Positions 35,439-44,849 of a stretch of DNA of 64,000 nucleotides are shown piece after piece. The notes under the pieces are model-generated. The model made no database searches. It saw only the letters and a list, made by a program, of their open reading frames with translations, and was not told the origin of the DNA. The DNA is from Marisediminicola antarctica. Lineage in GTDB: Bacteria > Actinomycetota > Actinomycetes > Actinomycetales > Microbacteriaceae. The position numbers and the translations under genes were made by a program. The DNA lies in the NCBI RefSeq assembly GCF_009930795.1, contig NZ_CP017146.1:310001-374000 (forward strand), read 5' to 3'. The stretch's first letter is position 1; each line of letters begins with the position of its first letter.

Positions 35439-36737
35439 TCAATGATCCGTCAACCCTAGCCCGGGTTCTCTGGCGAGGTCGGAGAGAAGATCGGCTGCGG
35501 CCTGTCGCGCCTGGCCGACGACGGCCGCGAGTCCCGCGCCGGACACGCGCTCGCCCACCCGCACGACGCCCTCGGACGCCTCCTCGGCCTCGCCCGGACC
35601 GGTCCAGTCGATACGGTCGTAGGCGAGCACCGCCTCGGCAGCGATGTCGACGCCGAGGAGCCGCGCGGCATCTGCCCTCGCCTGCTCGCGCAGGTCGCGC
35701 CCCGCCGGCATCCCCTCGTAGGAGAGCCGAACCACGTGGGCGCCTTCCGCGCGGTCCTCGAGCCAGGCCCACTTGGCGGTGGCGTGGGTGAGGGCCTTCG
35801 CGCCGACTCCCGCGGCCCCGGCGGCGACGAGCACGCCGGTGCCGCGCGGGGCGGCGTCGAGAGCGGGGGCGCGAAGGACGAGGGTCGCGAGAGTGATGGG
35901 GGTGCCGGTCTGGGCTCCCAGCTCGGCCGCGACGACGACCCGGTCGGCGGTGAGGCGTCGGCCGTCGGCGAGGCTGGCGCCCCCGGCATCCGCCTCCGCC
36001 ACGGGGGCGGACAGGATGATCTCGGCGCGCCCGTCGAGCTCGCGGGCGAGGGCGTCGATGAGCTGGAAGAGCCCGCCGGAGAGGCCCTGCACGGCGGAGC
36101 CCGCCGGCGCCGCCTCGCGCAGTGTCAGCACGGCCTTGGCGAGGGAGCCCTCGCTGAGCATCGCGGTGCGCAGGCGCGGTGCGACGACGTCGACATCGAG
36201 GTCGTTCGGGTGGGCCGAGTGGATGGCGCCGGCGACGGGGGTGACGAGCCGGTCGAGCACCGCGCGGCCCATCCGCTTGCGGACCACGGCGCCGAGGCTG
36301 CGCTCCCGGGAGCCGACGAAGCCCGACATCAGGGCGTCGAGTTGAGCGCGGAGGGCGCCGCCGAGGCCCACGATGCGGATGACGTCGCTTGCGAGCGGCA
36401 CGGACGGGATGCCGAGCAGCCCGGCCTTGGGGAGCGGCAGGGCGGCGCCGGTGCGCGGCTGCAGCCACGCCCCGCCGGTGTTGGGAAGCACGAGCGCGCC
36501 GGCGAGGCCCAGCTCGGTGACGAGATCGGCGACGGTGCCGCGCCGCGTCGCGAAGCTCTCTGCTCCGGCATCCGTCTCGATGCCGCCGAGGGTGTGGGCC
36601 GCGACCTTGCCGCCGAGGCGGTCGCTCCCCTCGACGACGGTGACGCGGGCGCCTCCGGCGACGAGGTCGCGGGCGACGACGAGTCCGGCGATGCCGCCGC
36701 CGACGACGATGATGTGGGAATCGGTCACGGCGGTCAC
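35439..36737 (-). CDS. hemG: Coproporphyrinogen III oxidase (HemY/CgoX)
   Basis: The 432-aa flavoprotein opens with HIIVVGGGIAGLVVARDLVA and VEGSDRLGGKV (FAD binding) and ends with GERVSGAGLAAVVGQARQAA, the HemY C-terminal signature. In this pathway it oxidises coproporphyrinogen III to coproporphyrin III (CgoX). GTG 36737 or GTG 36728 is the start. An F unit of array D, with IS110 copy 3 inserted in it at 36750, lies just 13 bp upstream, so hemG has been cut off from hemE transcription unless the IS supplies a promoter. Confidence 0.95.
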   Translation of the reverse strand: MTAVTDSHIIVVGGGIAGLVVARDLVAGGARVTVVEGSDRLGGKVAAHTLGGIETDAGAESFATRRGTVADLVTELGLAGALVLPNTGGAWLQPRTGAALPLPKAGLLGIPSVPLASDVIRIVGLGGALRAQLDALMSGFVGSRERSLGAVVRKRMGRAVLDRLVTPVAGAIHSAHPNDLDVDVVAPRLRTAMLSEGSLAKAVLTLREAAPAGSAVQGLSGGLFQLIDALARELDGRAEIILSAPVAEADAGGASLADGRRLTADRVVVAAELGAQTGTPITLATLVLRAPALDAAPRGTGVLVAAGAAGVGAKALTHATAKWAWLEDRAEGAHVVRLSYEGMPAGRDLREQARADAARLLGVDIAAEAVLAYDRIDWTGPGEAEEASEGVVRVGERVSGAGLAAVVGQARQAAADLLSDLAREPGLGLTDH

Positions 36738-36749
36738 TCTTTCATTATT

Positions 36750-37028
36750 CAGCGTCTCAGGGGCGTTGCCCCTCCGTGGTGGTTGCTGAATTTCGGGTTG
36801 GGTCGCGTTGCGGGTCTGGCGCGGCGTCGTGCTCGGACGGATGATGGAGGTGCTCGCCACGGGGATGCCGGTTTTTCCTTGATGCTGAGAGCTTGTTATT
36901 CAGCGTGGCAGGAGGGGTTTTCTTACGAGAACTGTGGATTGTTGCTCCGAGCACGTGTGTCAGATTTCTGATTTTTCCTAACCTCTTCCGTGGTGGGCCC
37001 GTCAATATATGGGATGAGGAGGAAAATG
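36750..37028 (+). ncRNA. Putative bridge RNA region, IS110 copy 3
   Basis: This leader is identical by eye to that of copy 2, with the same terminal hairpin and the same internal target-like and donor-like stretches. Here it also forms the DNA directly upstream of hemG on the opposite strand, so any antisense promoter in it would affect haem synthesis. Confidence 0.5.
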
Positions 37029-38264
37029 ATGGACGTGGTCCATGAGCGTGCTGCGGGGATGGATATCTCCAAGCGGGACGTGAAGGTCTGTGTTCGAGTG
37101 CCTGGGAAACGGCCCGGGACGTTCGAGCAGAAAGTTACTACCTGGGGTGCAACAACGTCGCAGGTGCTGGAGTTGCGGGAGCATCTCCTCGCGAACCGGG
37201 TGACAACGGTTGTGATGGAGGCGACCGGTGATTATTGGAAGCCGTTCTACTATCTGTTGGAATCGGTGCTGCCGGTGACGCTTGTCAACGCGCGGGATGT
37301 GCGTAATTTCCCGGGCCGGAAAACGGATGTCTCGGACGCGGGCTGGCTGGCCCAACTGGCCGCTCACGGACTGGTGCGGGCCTCGTTCGTGCCACCGGAA
37401 CCGATCCGGGAGTTGCGGGATCTGACCCGGACCCGGGCCACGATCGTGCAGGAGCGCAGCCGGCATATCCAGCGGATCGAGAAGATCCTCGAGGACGCCG
37501 GGATCAAGCTGTCCTCGGTGGTGTCCCAGCTGAACGGGGTCTCGGCGCGCAGCATCCTCGATGCCCTGGTCGCCGGGGAACGCGACCCCGTGAAACTTGC
37601 CGCTCTGGCCAAGGGCCGGCTGCGGGCGAAGATCCCGGAACTGGTCGAAGCCCTCACCGGACGGTTTAGGGACCACCACGCGTTCATGGTGAACCTGCAC
37701 CTCACCCAACTCGATCACAGTGCGACCCTGATCGATGAGATCACCGCCCGAATCGAGGTGGTGATGGAACCCTTTCGGGTCTTTCGAGAGACCCTCACCA
37801 CCATTCCGGGGGTCTCTGTTCGTGTTGCGGACGTGATCATCGCCGAGACCGGCGGGAACATGCATATTTTCCCCAGCCCCGGACATCTTGCGTCCTGGGC
37901 CGGGGTCTGTCCGGGATCGAACGAGTCCGCGGGACGAGTGAAATCGACCAAAACGCGCCCCGGTAATGCGCACCTGAAGGCCGCCCTCGGGATCTCCGCC
38001 CTGGTCATCACCCGACAGAAGAACACGCACCTCGCCGTGAAATACCGACGGATCGCCGCTCGGCGCGGCAGCATCAAGGCGATCGTCGCCCTCGAGCACA
38101 GCATCCTTGTCGCCGTCTGGAAGATGGGCACCACCGGGGAAGCCTTCACCGAACTCGGACCGAACTACTACTCCAACCGCCACCCCGACCGAACAAAATC
38201 CAACGCCATCAACCAGCTCCGCACCCTCGGATACCAGGTGACCCTCACCCCCACCGCAGCCTAA
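37029..38264 (+). CDS. IS110-family transposase (DEDD/Ser), copy 3
   Basis: 411 aa with the same sequence as the other copies, including all DEDD residues and Ser300. One synonymous change separates it from copies 1 and 2. The start ATG 37029 has AGGAGG 6 nt upstream. Probably active. Confidence 0.95.
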   Translation: MDVVHERAAGMDISKRDVKVCVRVPGKRPGTFEQKVTTWGATTSQVLELREHLLANRVTTVVMEATGDYWKPFYYLLESVLPVTLVNARDVRNFPGRKTDVSDAGWLAQLAAHGLVRASFVPPEPIRELRDLTRTRATIVQERSRHIQRIEKILEDAGIKLSSVVSQLNGVSARSILDALVAGERDPVKLAALAKGRLRAKIPELVEALTGRFRDHHAFMVNLHLTQLDHSATLIDEITARIEVVMEPFRVFRETLTTIPGVSVRVADVIIAETGGNMHIFPSPGHLASWAGVCPGSNESAGRVKSTKTRPGNAHLKAALGISALVITRQKNTHLAVKYRRIAARRGSIKAIVALEHSILVAVWKMGTTGEAFTELGPNYYSNRHPDRTKSNAINQLRTLGYQVTLTPTAA

Positions 38265-38485
38265 AAACCGGTATTCACGTGTCAGGAGTCTGTCGGTGGG
38301 AGGACGTCGCCGGTGGTGCGGAGACCGGTGACGACCCGGGTCGACCGCGGACGACCGGTGAGCTAACCGAGGAGATTCGGGCGACACGCCGAGTTCGTAG
38401 ACACGCGGAGGCGGAGTGTCTCCTGATCTCCTGCGTTACGTGGCGGCGAGCCCACGCGCCCAAGCTCCGCCGCCACCAGCCCCCA

Positions 38486-38502
38486 CTCCTGAATGATGAA
38501 AG
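38486..38502 (-). repeat. 33-bp inverted-array element, locus D, R unit
   Basis: CTCCTGAATGATGAAAG lies 52 bp after the hemE stop codon, in hemE orientation. It is followed by an eight-base GGGCTGGT-like tandem repeat (38503-38555) that runs up to the hemE stop. It pairs with the F unit beside hemG, with one G-T pair at the variable position. Confidence 0.85.
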
Positions 38503-38554
38503 TGGGCTGGTGGGCTGGTGGGCTGGCGGGCTCGTGGGCTGGCGGGCAAGTGGG

Positions 38555-39613
38555 CTAGTGGGCCGAGTGCACGAGCTGAACGATGCGGGTGAGCACGTCG
38601 GGGTCGGTCTCCGGCGGAACCCCGTGGCCGAGATTCACAACGTGGGCCGGCGCGGCCCTGCCGCGCTCGATCACGTCGAGCACGTGGGCCTCGAGCACTG
38701 GCCAAGGGGCCGCGAGCAGAGCCGGGTTGATGTTGCCCTGCACCGGGACGGTGCCGCCGAGGCGACGGATGCCCTCGTCGAGCGGAATCCGATCGTCGAT
38801 GCCCACGACATCCGCACCGATGTCGCGCATCGCGCCGAGCAGCTCGCCGGTGCCGACACCGAAGTGCACGATCGGCATGCCGAGGTCGTGCACGTGGGCG
38901 ATTGCGCGGCGCGAGTATGGGGCGACGTGCGCGGTGTAGTCGGCGAGCGAGAGCGACCCGGCCCACGAGTCGAACAGCTGCGCCGCGCTCGCGCCGGCGA
39001 GGATCTGCGCGCGCAGGAACGCGCCCGTCACGTCGGCGGCCCAGGTCATGAGCGCCGCCCAGGTGCCGGGGTCGGCGTGCATGAGCGTGCGGGCGCGGAG
39101 GTGGTCCTTCGAGGGTCCGCCCTCGACGAGGTAGGCAGCGAGGGTGAACGGCGCGCCGGCGAAGCCGATGAGTGGAGTCGAGCCGGGCTGCTCGACGGTG
39201 CGGGCGACTCCCGCCGTGACGGGGGAGAGGGATGCGGGATCGAGCGGCGCGAGAGCCGCGACATCCGCCGCCGTCCGGATCGGGGCACCGAGCACCGGGC
39301 CCCTTCCGGGCACGATGTCGACATCGACGCCCGCGAGCTTGAGGGGCACGACGATGTCGCTGAAGAAGATGGCGGCGTCGACGCCGTGCCGGCGCCAGGG
39401 CTGGAGGGTGATCTCGCTCGACAGCTCGGGGTCGAGGCACGCGTCGAGCATTGCGGTGCCGACGCGCAGCTCCCGGTACTCGGGCAGCGACCGCCCGGCC
39501 TGGCGCATGAACCACACAGGGGTCGTCTCGGGCCGGTCCCCCCGGTAGGCGCGGATGACTGCGGATGCGGCGGTTCGGCCGTCGACGAGGGGGTGGTCAG
39601 CTGGGAGGTTCAC
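38555..39613 (-). CDS. hemE: Uroporphyrinogen decarboxylase
   Basis: The 352-aa enzyme converts uroporphyrinogen III to coproporphyrinogen III. Signatures are [59 protein letters not shown] and GNINPALL near the C-terminus. GTG 39613 (GAAAG upstream) starts close to the divergent hemA, with 62 bp between the two start codons, so the haem genes share one regulatory region. Originally it was probably followed by hemG; the gap now holds array D and an IS110 copy. Confidence 0.95.
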   Translation of the reverse strand: MNLPADHPLVDGRTAASAVIRAYRGDRPETTPVWFMRQAGRSLPEYRELRVGTAMLDACLDPELSSEITLQPWRRHGVDAAIFFSDIVVPLKLAGVDVDIVPGRGPVLGAPIRTAADVAALAPLDPASLSPVTAGVARTVEQPGSTPLIGFAGAPFTLAAYLVEGGPSKDHLRARTLMHADPGTWAALMTWAADVTGAFLRAQILAGASAAQLFDSWAGSLSLADYTAHVAPYSRRAIAHVHDLGMPIVHFGVGTGELLGAMRDIGADVVGIDDRIPLDEGIRRLGGTVPVQGNINPALLAAPWPVLEAHVLDVIERGRAAPAHVVNLGHGVPPETDPDVLTRIVQLVHSAH

Positions 39614-39663
39614 GTCTTTCAGTCTGCCACCCGCCTCCGTTCCCTGCTCCCATCGGCGAGCGT

Positions 39664-39678
39664 TACGATGAGGGAGTG
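39664..39678 (+). promoter_or_regulatory. hemA -10 box and leaderless start
   Basis: TTACGAT (39663-39669) is a good -10 and lies 6 nt before GTG 39676, placing the transcription start on the start codon. AGGGA between the two looks like a ribosome-binding site but would be at the very 5' end. Clear -35 is not seen. Confidence 0.55.
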
Positions 39679-40956
39679 CTTCTTTGCCTGACCGCCAACC
39701 ACCGGAACGCGAGCTTCGACATCCTCGAGAAGCTCTCCGTTGGCGCACCGTCAGCCGCGGGCGGCCTCGTCGCCGGCACCACGGGGGTCTCCGGCGCCGT
39801 CGTGCTCGCGACCTGCAACCGCTTCGAGGCCTATCTCGAGGTCGACGAACCGGTGGCCTCCGCCGACTCCTCCGCCGTCGACGCAACCGTCGACGCGATG
39901 AGCGCGGCGAGCGGCGTCAGCGCCGCCGAGCTGCGCGATTCGGTCACCGTGATCACCGGCGACGCGGTCGTCGAGCACCTGTTCTCTGTCTCGGCAGGGC
40001 TCGAGTCGGTCGTCATCGGCGAGGACGAGATCTCCGGCCAGGTTCGCCGGGCACTCGAGCAGGCCCGCTCAGCCGGAACGACATCGTCCGGGCTCGAGCA
40101 GCTGTTCCAGCGCGCCTCGACCACCTCGCGCACCGTGAAGACGACCACCGCCGTGGGCACCGCCGGACGCTCGCTGGTCCGGCTCGCTCTCGAGCTCGCC
40201 TCGAGCCGGGTGACCGACTGGACCCAGGCCCGCGTGCTCATGATCGGCACCGGCTCCTACGCTGGCGCCTCTCACGCGGCCCTGCGCGACCGCGGCGCCG
40301 ACGACATCACCGTGTACTCGCCGTCCGGGCGAGCGGCGAAGTTCGCTCTCTCCCGCGGCATCCGGCCGACCACGGATCTCGCCGCCGCGATCGCCGCCGC
40401 CGACGTCATCGTGAGCTGCACGATCGTCGAGGGCCATATCCTCACCGCGGACCTGCTCGCCGGATCGGAGCGCACGCTCGTGATCGACCTCGGACTCCCC
40501 CGCAACGTCGACCCGGCCGTCGCCGAGCTCGCCGGGATCGAGCTCCTCGACCTCGAGACGATCAGCCTGCACGCCCCACTCGAGGAGCTCAACGCGACGA
40601 CCGAGGCCCGCAGCGTCGTCGGGCAGGCCGCCGCCGCCTTCGCCGCCGCTGAGGCCGAGCAGTCCCTCGCCCCCGCCGTGGTCGCCCTGCGCCGACACAT
40701 CTTCGACCTGCTCGACGCCGAGATCGACCGTGCACGCGGCCGCGGCGACTCGTCCCCGCAAACCGAGGCGGCGCTGCGCCACCTCGCGAGTGTGCTGCTG
40801 CACACCCCATCGGTGCGCGCGCGTGAGCTCGTCCGCGCCGGCGAGGCCCAGGCCTTCACTGATGGCCTCGCCGCCCTCTTCGGCATCGACGCGGGCCCGA
40901 CCGCGACGATCGCCGCCATCGCCGCCATCGCCGGGGAGCGTCAGGAACTCGCGTGA
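39676..40956 (+). CDS. hemA: Glutamyl-tRNA reductase
   Basis: The 426-aa protein starts [20 protein letters not shown] and holds the catalytic Cys47 in [15 protein letters not shown]. The NADPH domain begins [21 protein letters not shown], and the C-terminal dimerisation helix includes [18 protein letters not shown]. It reduces Glu-tRNA to glutamate-1-semialdehyde, the committed step of haem synthesis. Translation upstream of GTG 39676 is not family-like. The stop overlaps the GNAT start (GTGA). Confidence 0.95.
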   Translation: MLLCLTANHRNASFDILEKLSVGAPSAAGGLVAGTTGVSGAVVLATCNRFEAYLEVDEPVASADSSAVDATVDAMSAASGVSAAELRDSVTVITGDAVVEHLFSVSAGLESVVIGEDEISGQVRRALEQARSAGTTSSGLEQLFQRASTTSRTVKTTTAVGTAGRSLVRLALELASSRVTDWTQARVLMIGTGSYAGASHAALRDRGADDITVYSPSGRAAKFALSRGIRPTTDLAAAIAAADVIVSCTIVEGHILTADLLAGSERTLVIDLGLPRNVDPAVAELAGIELLDLETISLHAPLEELNATTEARSVVGQAAAAFAAAEAEQSLAPAVVALRRHIFDLLDAEIDRARGRGDSSPQTEAALRHLASVLLHTPSVRARELVRAGEAQAFTDGLAALFGIDAGPTATIAAIAAIAGERQELA

Positions 40957-41543
40957 TCCCCGCGCAGTTCGGTCCCCCGGTTCGAGCTGGTCGCGTTCTG
41001 CTGCGGATGATGTCGACGGACGACATCGACGACGTCCATGCCTATCAGGGGCGCGATGACGTGTGCCGCTACCTCCTCTTCGAGGCGAGGACCCGGGAGC
41101 AGGTGGCCGAGCAGGTCGCCCGCCACGCCGCCTCGACCGTGCTCGCCGCCGACGGCGACTACTGGCAGATCGCTGTCGTCCTGCCCGCGAGCGGCCACGA
41201 GGCCGAACGGGTGATCGGCGACATCTACTTCACGCTCAAGAGCCGCGAGAATCTGGCAGGGGAGATCGGCTGGACCTTCCACCCCGACTTCCGAGGCCGG
41301 GGCTACGCGACCGAGGCGGCATCCGCGGTGCTGCGTCGCGCCTTCGCCGAGCTCGGCCTGCACCGCGTGATCGCCGAACTCGACCCGCGCAACGCAGCCT
41401 CGATCGCGCTCTGCCACCGGCTGGGCATGCGCGAGGAGGCCTACTTTGTGAAGGACCTGATGTTCCGGGGCGACTGGGCCGACACGGGCATCTATGCGAT
41501 GCTCGACGTCGAGTGGTCGACGCGATCCGTGATCGCCGGCTGA
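40953..41543 (+). CDS. GNAT-family N-acetyltransferase (RimJ/RimL type)
   Basis: The 196-aa protein has the GNAT order: [58 protein letters not shown] (the acetyl-CoA pyrophosphate loop is RGRGYA) and [20 protein letters not shown]. This is the ribosomal-protein/small-molecule acetyltransferase subgroup. The substrate is unknown. GTG 40953 overlaps the hemA stop, so the two are co-transcribed. Confidence 0.9.
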   Translation: MIPAQFGPPVRAGRVLLRMMSTDDIDDVHAYQGRDDVCRYLLFEARTREQVAEQVARHAASTVLAADGDYWQIAVVLPASGHEAERVIGDIYFTLKSRENLAGEIGWTFHPDFRGRGYATEAASAVLRRAFAELGLHRVIAELDPRNAASIALCHRLGMREEAYFVKDLMFRGDWADTGIYAMLDVEWSTRSVIAG

Positions 41544-41553
41544 GGGTCGTGCG

Positions 41554-41937
41554 ATGACGCCGGAGGGGATGACGCCGGAGGAGGTGGCCCGGTTCCGCGG
41601 GATGCTGCAGCTGCAGCGCACCGGAACTTTGGCGGCGATCGCCGAGCTCGGCTCCTCGCTCGTCGAGTTGCGCGCGGCCCGCAGCGATGGCACGGCCGAC
41701 GACGAGCACGATCCCGACGGCTCGACCCTCTCCGGCGAGTGGTCGAGGGTGTCGGGCCTCGACGCTGACTTCGCCGGAACTCTCGCCTCGATCGACCGAG
41801 CTCTGGGGCGCATCGACGCCGGAGGCTACGGCCGCTGCCTTCGCTGCGACGGCCCGATCGGCGCCGCGCGCCTCGAGGCGCGGCCCGCGGCCGAGCTCTG
41901 CATCGAGTGCGCGCGAGCCGCGGAGGAGCGCCGCTGA
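41554..41937 (+). CDS. TraR/DksA-type zinc-finger protein
   Basis: The 127-aa protein has an N-terminal coiled coil and a C-terminal C4 zinc finger (CLRCDGPIG ... LCIECARAAEE). Such proteins resemble DksA and may bind the RNA polymerase secondary channel. A 15-bp tandem duplication makes the first ten residues MTPEGMTPEE, and the second ATG (41569) is directly preceded by GGAGGGG, so either could be used. It lies 10 bp after the GNAT gene and shares its operon. Confidence 0.85.
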   Translation: MTPEGMTPEEVARFRGMLQLQRTGTLAAIAELGSSLVELRAARSDGTADDEHDPDGSTLSGEWSRVSGLDADFAGTLASIDRALGRIDAGGYGRCLRCDGPIGAARLEARPAAELCIECARAAEERR

Positions 41938-41956
41938 CAGCATCCGTCCCGCGGGC

Positions 41957-42853
41957 TCAGGCCACGTACTCGAGCAGGTCTAGGCCGAACACGCGCATCG
42001 CGTCGTGCACGGAGAGCCGGGTCGCCAGCGACGTGTCGGCGAACTGCACCGTGAGCGCGTAGGCGATGCCCGCGCGGGGACCGTTGAGCAGGCCGACCTC
42101 GCTGCGCACGCCCCGATCGCTCCCGGTCTTGTTGATGAGTCGGATGCCGTGGTCGGCCGTCCTGTGGTCGAGCGGGTCGAGGCCGAAGCCGGCGGCGACC
42201 ATCGACAGGTCGGCGTTGTTGCTCATCCAGTCGAGCACACGCTGGCTCGTGACGTGGTCGACGATCTGCCCGCGGCAGAGCGCCGTGACGAGCCAGGTGA
42301 GTTCGGACGTCGAGCCGACCGACAGATGCGGGGCGTCGTCGGGGCCCCTCGTGGCGCGCACAAAATCGAGCAGGGCGGTCTTGCTGAGCCCGAGTGACTC
42401 GGCGCGCGCCCGCACCGAATCGAGCCCGACCTGGCGCAGAAGCGCGTTCGTGGCGAGGTTGTCGCTTACCGCGCCGACGAGCGCCGCCAGATCGATGACC
42501 GGGAGCACCGGTGCCTGCATGTGCTGCCAGAGGCCGGCGCCGGAGATCCGGTCGGACGGCGACTTGTCGACGATGCCGAATCCCGCGGCATCCTTCGCGG
42601 TCATCCTCGCCGACACCTCGATGAGCAGCAGGAGCTTGCCGACGCTCGCCGTCGGCAGCACGATGCGGTCGTCCACGGAGATCAGCGACTGGCCGTTCCG
42701 CAAGTCGACGACGTTGGCCGAGACCTGGGCGCCCGCATAGGCGATCCCGCCGAGCGCCTCGAACCCCGCAACGAATGTGCCGGCCGCCTCGTCTCCCCGG
42801 TGGCGACCGGCCCTGGGCGTGCGGATGCGTTCGCGGCGGTCCTGTGTCATCAT
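41957..42853 (-). CDS. Beta-lactamase-class-A-fold serine hydrolase
   Basis: The 298-aa protein has the class A triad of motifs: SVGK (Ser-x-x-Lys) in LPTASVGKLLLL, SDN in VGAVSDNLATN and KTG in RLINKTGSDRG. The Glu of the omega loop (ExxLN) is not evident in LDFVRATRGPDD, so it may not be an efficient beta-lactamase. It has no signal peptide, which is odd for an enzyme acting on cell-wall substrates. The start ATG 42853 overlaps the peptidase stop (TGATG); ATG 42850 and GTG 42856 are also in frame. Confidence 0.8.
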   Translation of the reverse strand: MMTQDRRERIRTPRAGRHRGDEAAGTFVAGFEALGGIAYAGAQVSANVVDLRNGQSLISVDDRIVLPTASVGKLLLLIEVSARMTAKDAAGFGIVDKSPSDRISGAGLWQHMQAPVLPVIDLAALVGAVSDNLATNALLRQVGLDSVRARAESLGLSKTALLDFVRATRGPDDAPHLSVGSTSELTWLVTALCRGQIVDHVTSQRVLDWMSNNADLSMVAAGFGLDPLDHRTADHGIRLINKTGSDRGVRSEVGLLNGPRAGIAYALTVQFADTSLATRLSVHDAMRVFGLDLLEYVA

Positions 42854-44838
42854 CACCAAATGGTCACGCGCTCGTCCGGGGCAAGCCAGAGCTCGTCGGA
42901 TTCCCCGAGCCCGAAGGTCTCGTAAAACTCGTCGATGTTGCGCACGATCTGGTTGCAGCGGAACTCGTTCGGGGAGTGCGGGTCGATCGTGAGCAGGCGC
43001 ACGACCTCCTCGTCCCGCGCCTTCATCTGCCAGGCCTGGGCCCAGGAGATGAAGAAGCGCTGGGCGCCGGACATCCCGTCGATCACGGGCGGAGTCTCGC
43101 CGCCGAGCGAGAGAAGGTAGGCCTTCCAGGCGATGCCGAGGCCGCCGAGGTCGCCGATGTTCTCACCGATCGTCAGGGCGCCGTTGACGTGGTTGTCGGG
43201 CACCTGCGCCGGGGCGAGGACGTTGTACTGGCCGATGAGCGAGGCGGTGAGCTTCTCGAAGGCGGCGCGATCGGCCTCCGTCCACCAGTCGGTCAGCAGC
43301 CCGTCGCCGTCGTACTTCGAGCCCTGGTCATCGAAGCCGTGCCCGATCTCGTGCCCGATGACCGCACCGATCGCACCGTAGTTGGCCGCCGCGTCGCGCG
43401 TCTCGTCGAAGAAGGGGTACTGCAGGATCGCGGCGGGAAACACGATCTCGTTGAAGCCGGGGTTGTAGTACGCGTTGATCGTCTGCGGGGTCATGAACCA
43501 CTCGTCGCGGTCGAGCGGCTTGCCGATCTTGCCGAGCTCGCGCTGGAACTCGAACTCGTTCGTCGCGCGCACGTTTCCAAGCAGGTCGCTCGCCTCGATC
43601 TCGAGTCCCGAGTAGTCGCGCCACTTCGACGGAAAGCCGATCTTGGGGGTGAACTTCTCGAGCTTCTCGAGGGCGCGGCCCCGCGTGTCCTCGGTCATCC
43701 ACGCGAGCGAGCTGATGCTCTGGCGGTAGGCCTCGATGAGGTGCTCAACCAGCACATCCATGCTCGCTTTCGCGGTCGCGGGGAAGTGCCGGGCAACGTA
43801 AGTGCGTCCGACGGCCTCGCCGAGCGAGCCCTCGACGAGCGAGACTCCCCGCTTCCAGCGCGCCCGCATCTCAGGGGTTCCGGTGAGTGTGCGGCCGTAA
43901 AAGTCGAAATTGGCCGCGACGAAGGGGTCGGAGAGGTAGGCGGCGTTGGAGCGGATGACCTGCCAGGCGAGCCAGTCGGTCCACGCCTCGAGCCGGTCGG
44001 GGGTGAGTAGGGCGGCGACGCTCTCGACGAAGCTCGGCTCGCGCACGACGACCTCGGCAAGCGCGCCGGACGGGGCGTCGACACCGTCAAGCCAGGTGTT
44101 GAGGTCGATGCCCACCGCGAGCGTCGCCGCCGCGCTCCACTGCATCGGGTTGTAAGTGGCCTCGCTGTCGCGTGTGCGCACGTTGTCCCAGTGGGCGGCG
44201 GCGATCGCGGTCTCGAGGTCCACGACGCGGGCGGCGCGCTCGGCGGCATCCGTCCCCGTCCGCTCGTCGGCAGGCGCCGCGAGGGTGAACATCGTCTCGA
44301 CGAACTCGCGGTACTTGGCGCGGACGGCCGCGAACGACTCCTCGCGGTAGTACGATTCGTCGGGCAGGCCGAGGCCGCCCTGCTCGACGAACACGAGGTA
44401 GCGGTCGGGACGGCCTGGGTCGTTGTCGACGAACAGCTGGAGGAAGCCCGACGTGCCCTTGCGCTCGAGGCGCCCGAGAGTGCCCAGCAGGGAGTCGATG
44501 TCGGTCACGGCGGCGACCTCGGCGAGCAGCGGGCGGAGTGGGTCCGCGCCGAGCTCGTTGACACGCGCCTCGTCCATGAAGCTCGCGTAGAGGTCGCCGA
44601 ACTTGCGCTCCTCGGTCGCGGGCTCAGCCGATTGCGCCTCGATGATGATGTCCTGCACCGCCTTCTCCGCCGCCTCGGCCAGCACGTAGAACGAGCCGTA
44701 ACGCGCCTTGTCGGAAGGGATCTCGGTGCGGGTGATCCACTTGCCGTTCACGTGGCGGAACAGGTCGTCTTGGGGGCGCACCACCGAGTCGAGCTCTGAG
44801 GTGTCGATTCCGGACGAGAGGGGGTTTTCGGCGCTCAT
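42853..44838 (-). CDS. M13 family metallopeptidase (neprilysin-like)
   Basis: The 661-aa protein has the M13 zinc site HEIGHGFDDQGS (HExxH), the third ligand Glu in GENIGDLGGLGIAW, and substrate-binding NAYYNPGFNEIVFPAAILQ. The N-terminal half (PQDDLFRHVNGKWI) is the M13_N domain. No signal peptide is seen, as usual for actinobacterial members, which are cytosolic or exported by another route. TAGGCT (44847-44852) lies 8 nt before the ATG. Confidence 0.93.
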   Translation of the reverse strand: MSAENPLSSGIDTSELDSVVRPQDDLFRHVNGKWITRTEIPSDKARYGSFYVLAEAAEKAVQDIIIEAQSAEPATEERKFGDLYASFMDEARVNELGADPLRPLLAEVAAVTDIDSLLGTLGRLERKGTSGFLQLFVDNDPGRPDRYLVFVEQGGLGLPDESYYREESFAAVRAKYREFVETMFTLAAPADERTGTDAAERAARVVDLETAIAAAHWDNVRTRDSEATYNPMQWSAAATLAVGIDLNTWLDGVDAPSGALAEVVVREPSFVESVAALLTPDRLEAWTDWLAWQVIRSNAAYLSDPFVAANFDFYGRTLTGTPEMRARWKRGVSLVEGSLGEAVGRTYVARHFPATAKASMDVLVEHLIEAYRQSISSLAWMTEDTRGRALEKLEKFTPKIGFPSKWRDYSGLEIEASDLLGNVRATNEFEFQRELGKIGKPLDRDEWFMTPQTINAYYNPGFNEIVFPAAILQYPFFDETRDAAANYGAIGAVIGHEIGHGFDDQGSKYDGDGLLTDWWTEADRAAFEKLTASLIGQYNVLAPAQVPDNHVNGALTIGENIGDLGGLGIAWKAYLLSLGGETPPVIDGMSGAQRFFISWAQAWQMKARDEEVVRLLTIDPHSPNEFRCNQIVRNIDEFYETFGLGESDELWLAPDERVTIW

Positions 44839-44849
44839 GGAGGTAAAGC

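Larger units (their letters stand above)
36750..38282 (+). mobile_element. IS110-family insertion sequence, copy 3 (1533 bp)
   Basis: Same ends and length as copies 1 and 2. The only difference noted is a silent T-to-C change at 38102 (Ser AGT to AGC in the transposase). It sits in the F unit between hemE and hemG, oriented opposite to the haem operon. Confidence 0.95.
36740..38288 (+). repeat. 33-bp inverted-array element, locus D, F unit, split by IS110
   Basis: TTTCATTATTCA (36740-36751) continues as GGAGT at 38285 once the 1533-bp IS is removed, restoring one F unit immediately upstream of the hemG start codon. No second F unit is visible 33 bp away. It faces an R unit at 38486 across about 197 bp without an ORF (38289-38485). 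Confidence 0.85.
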
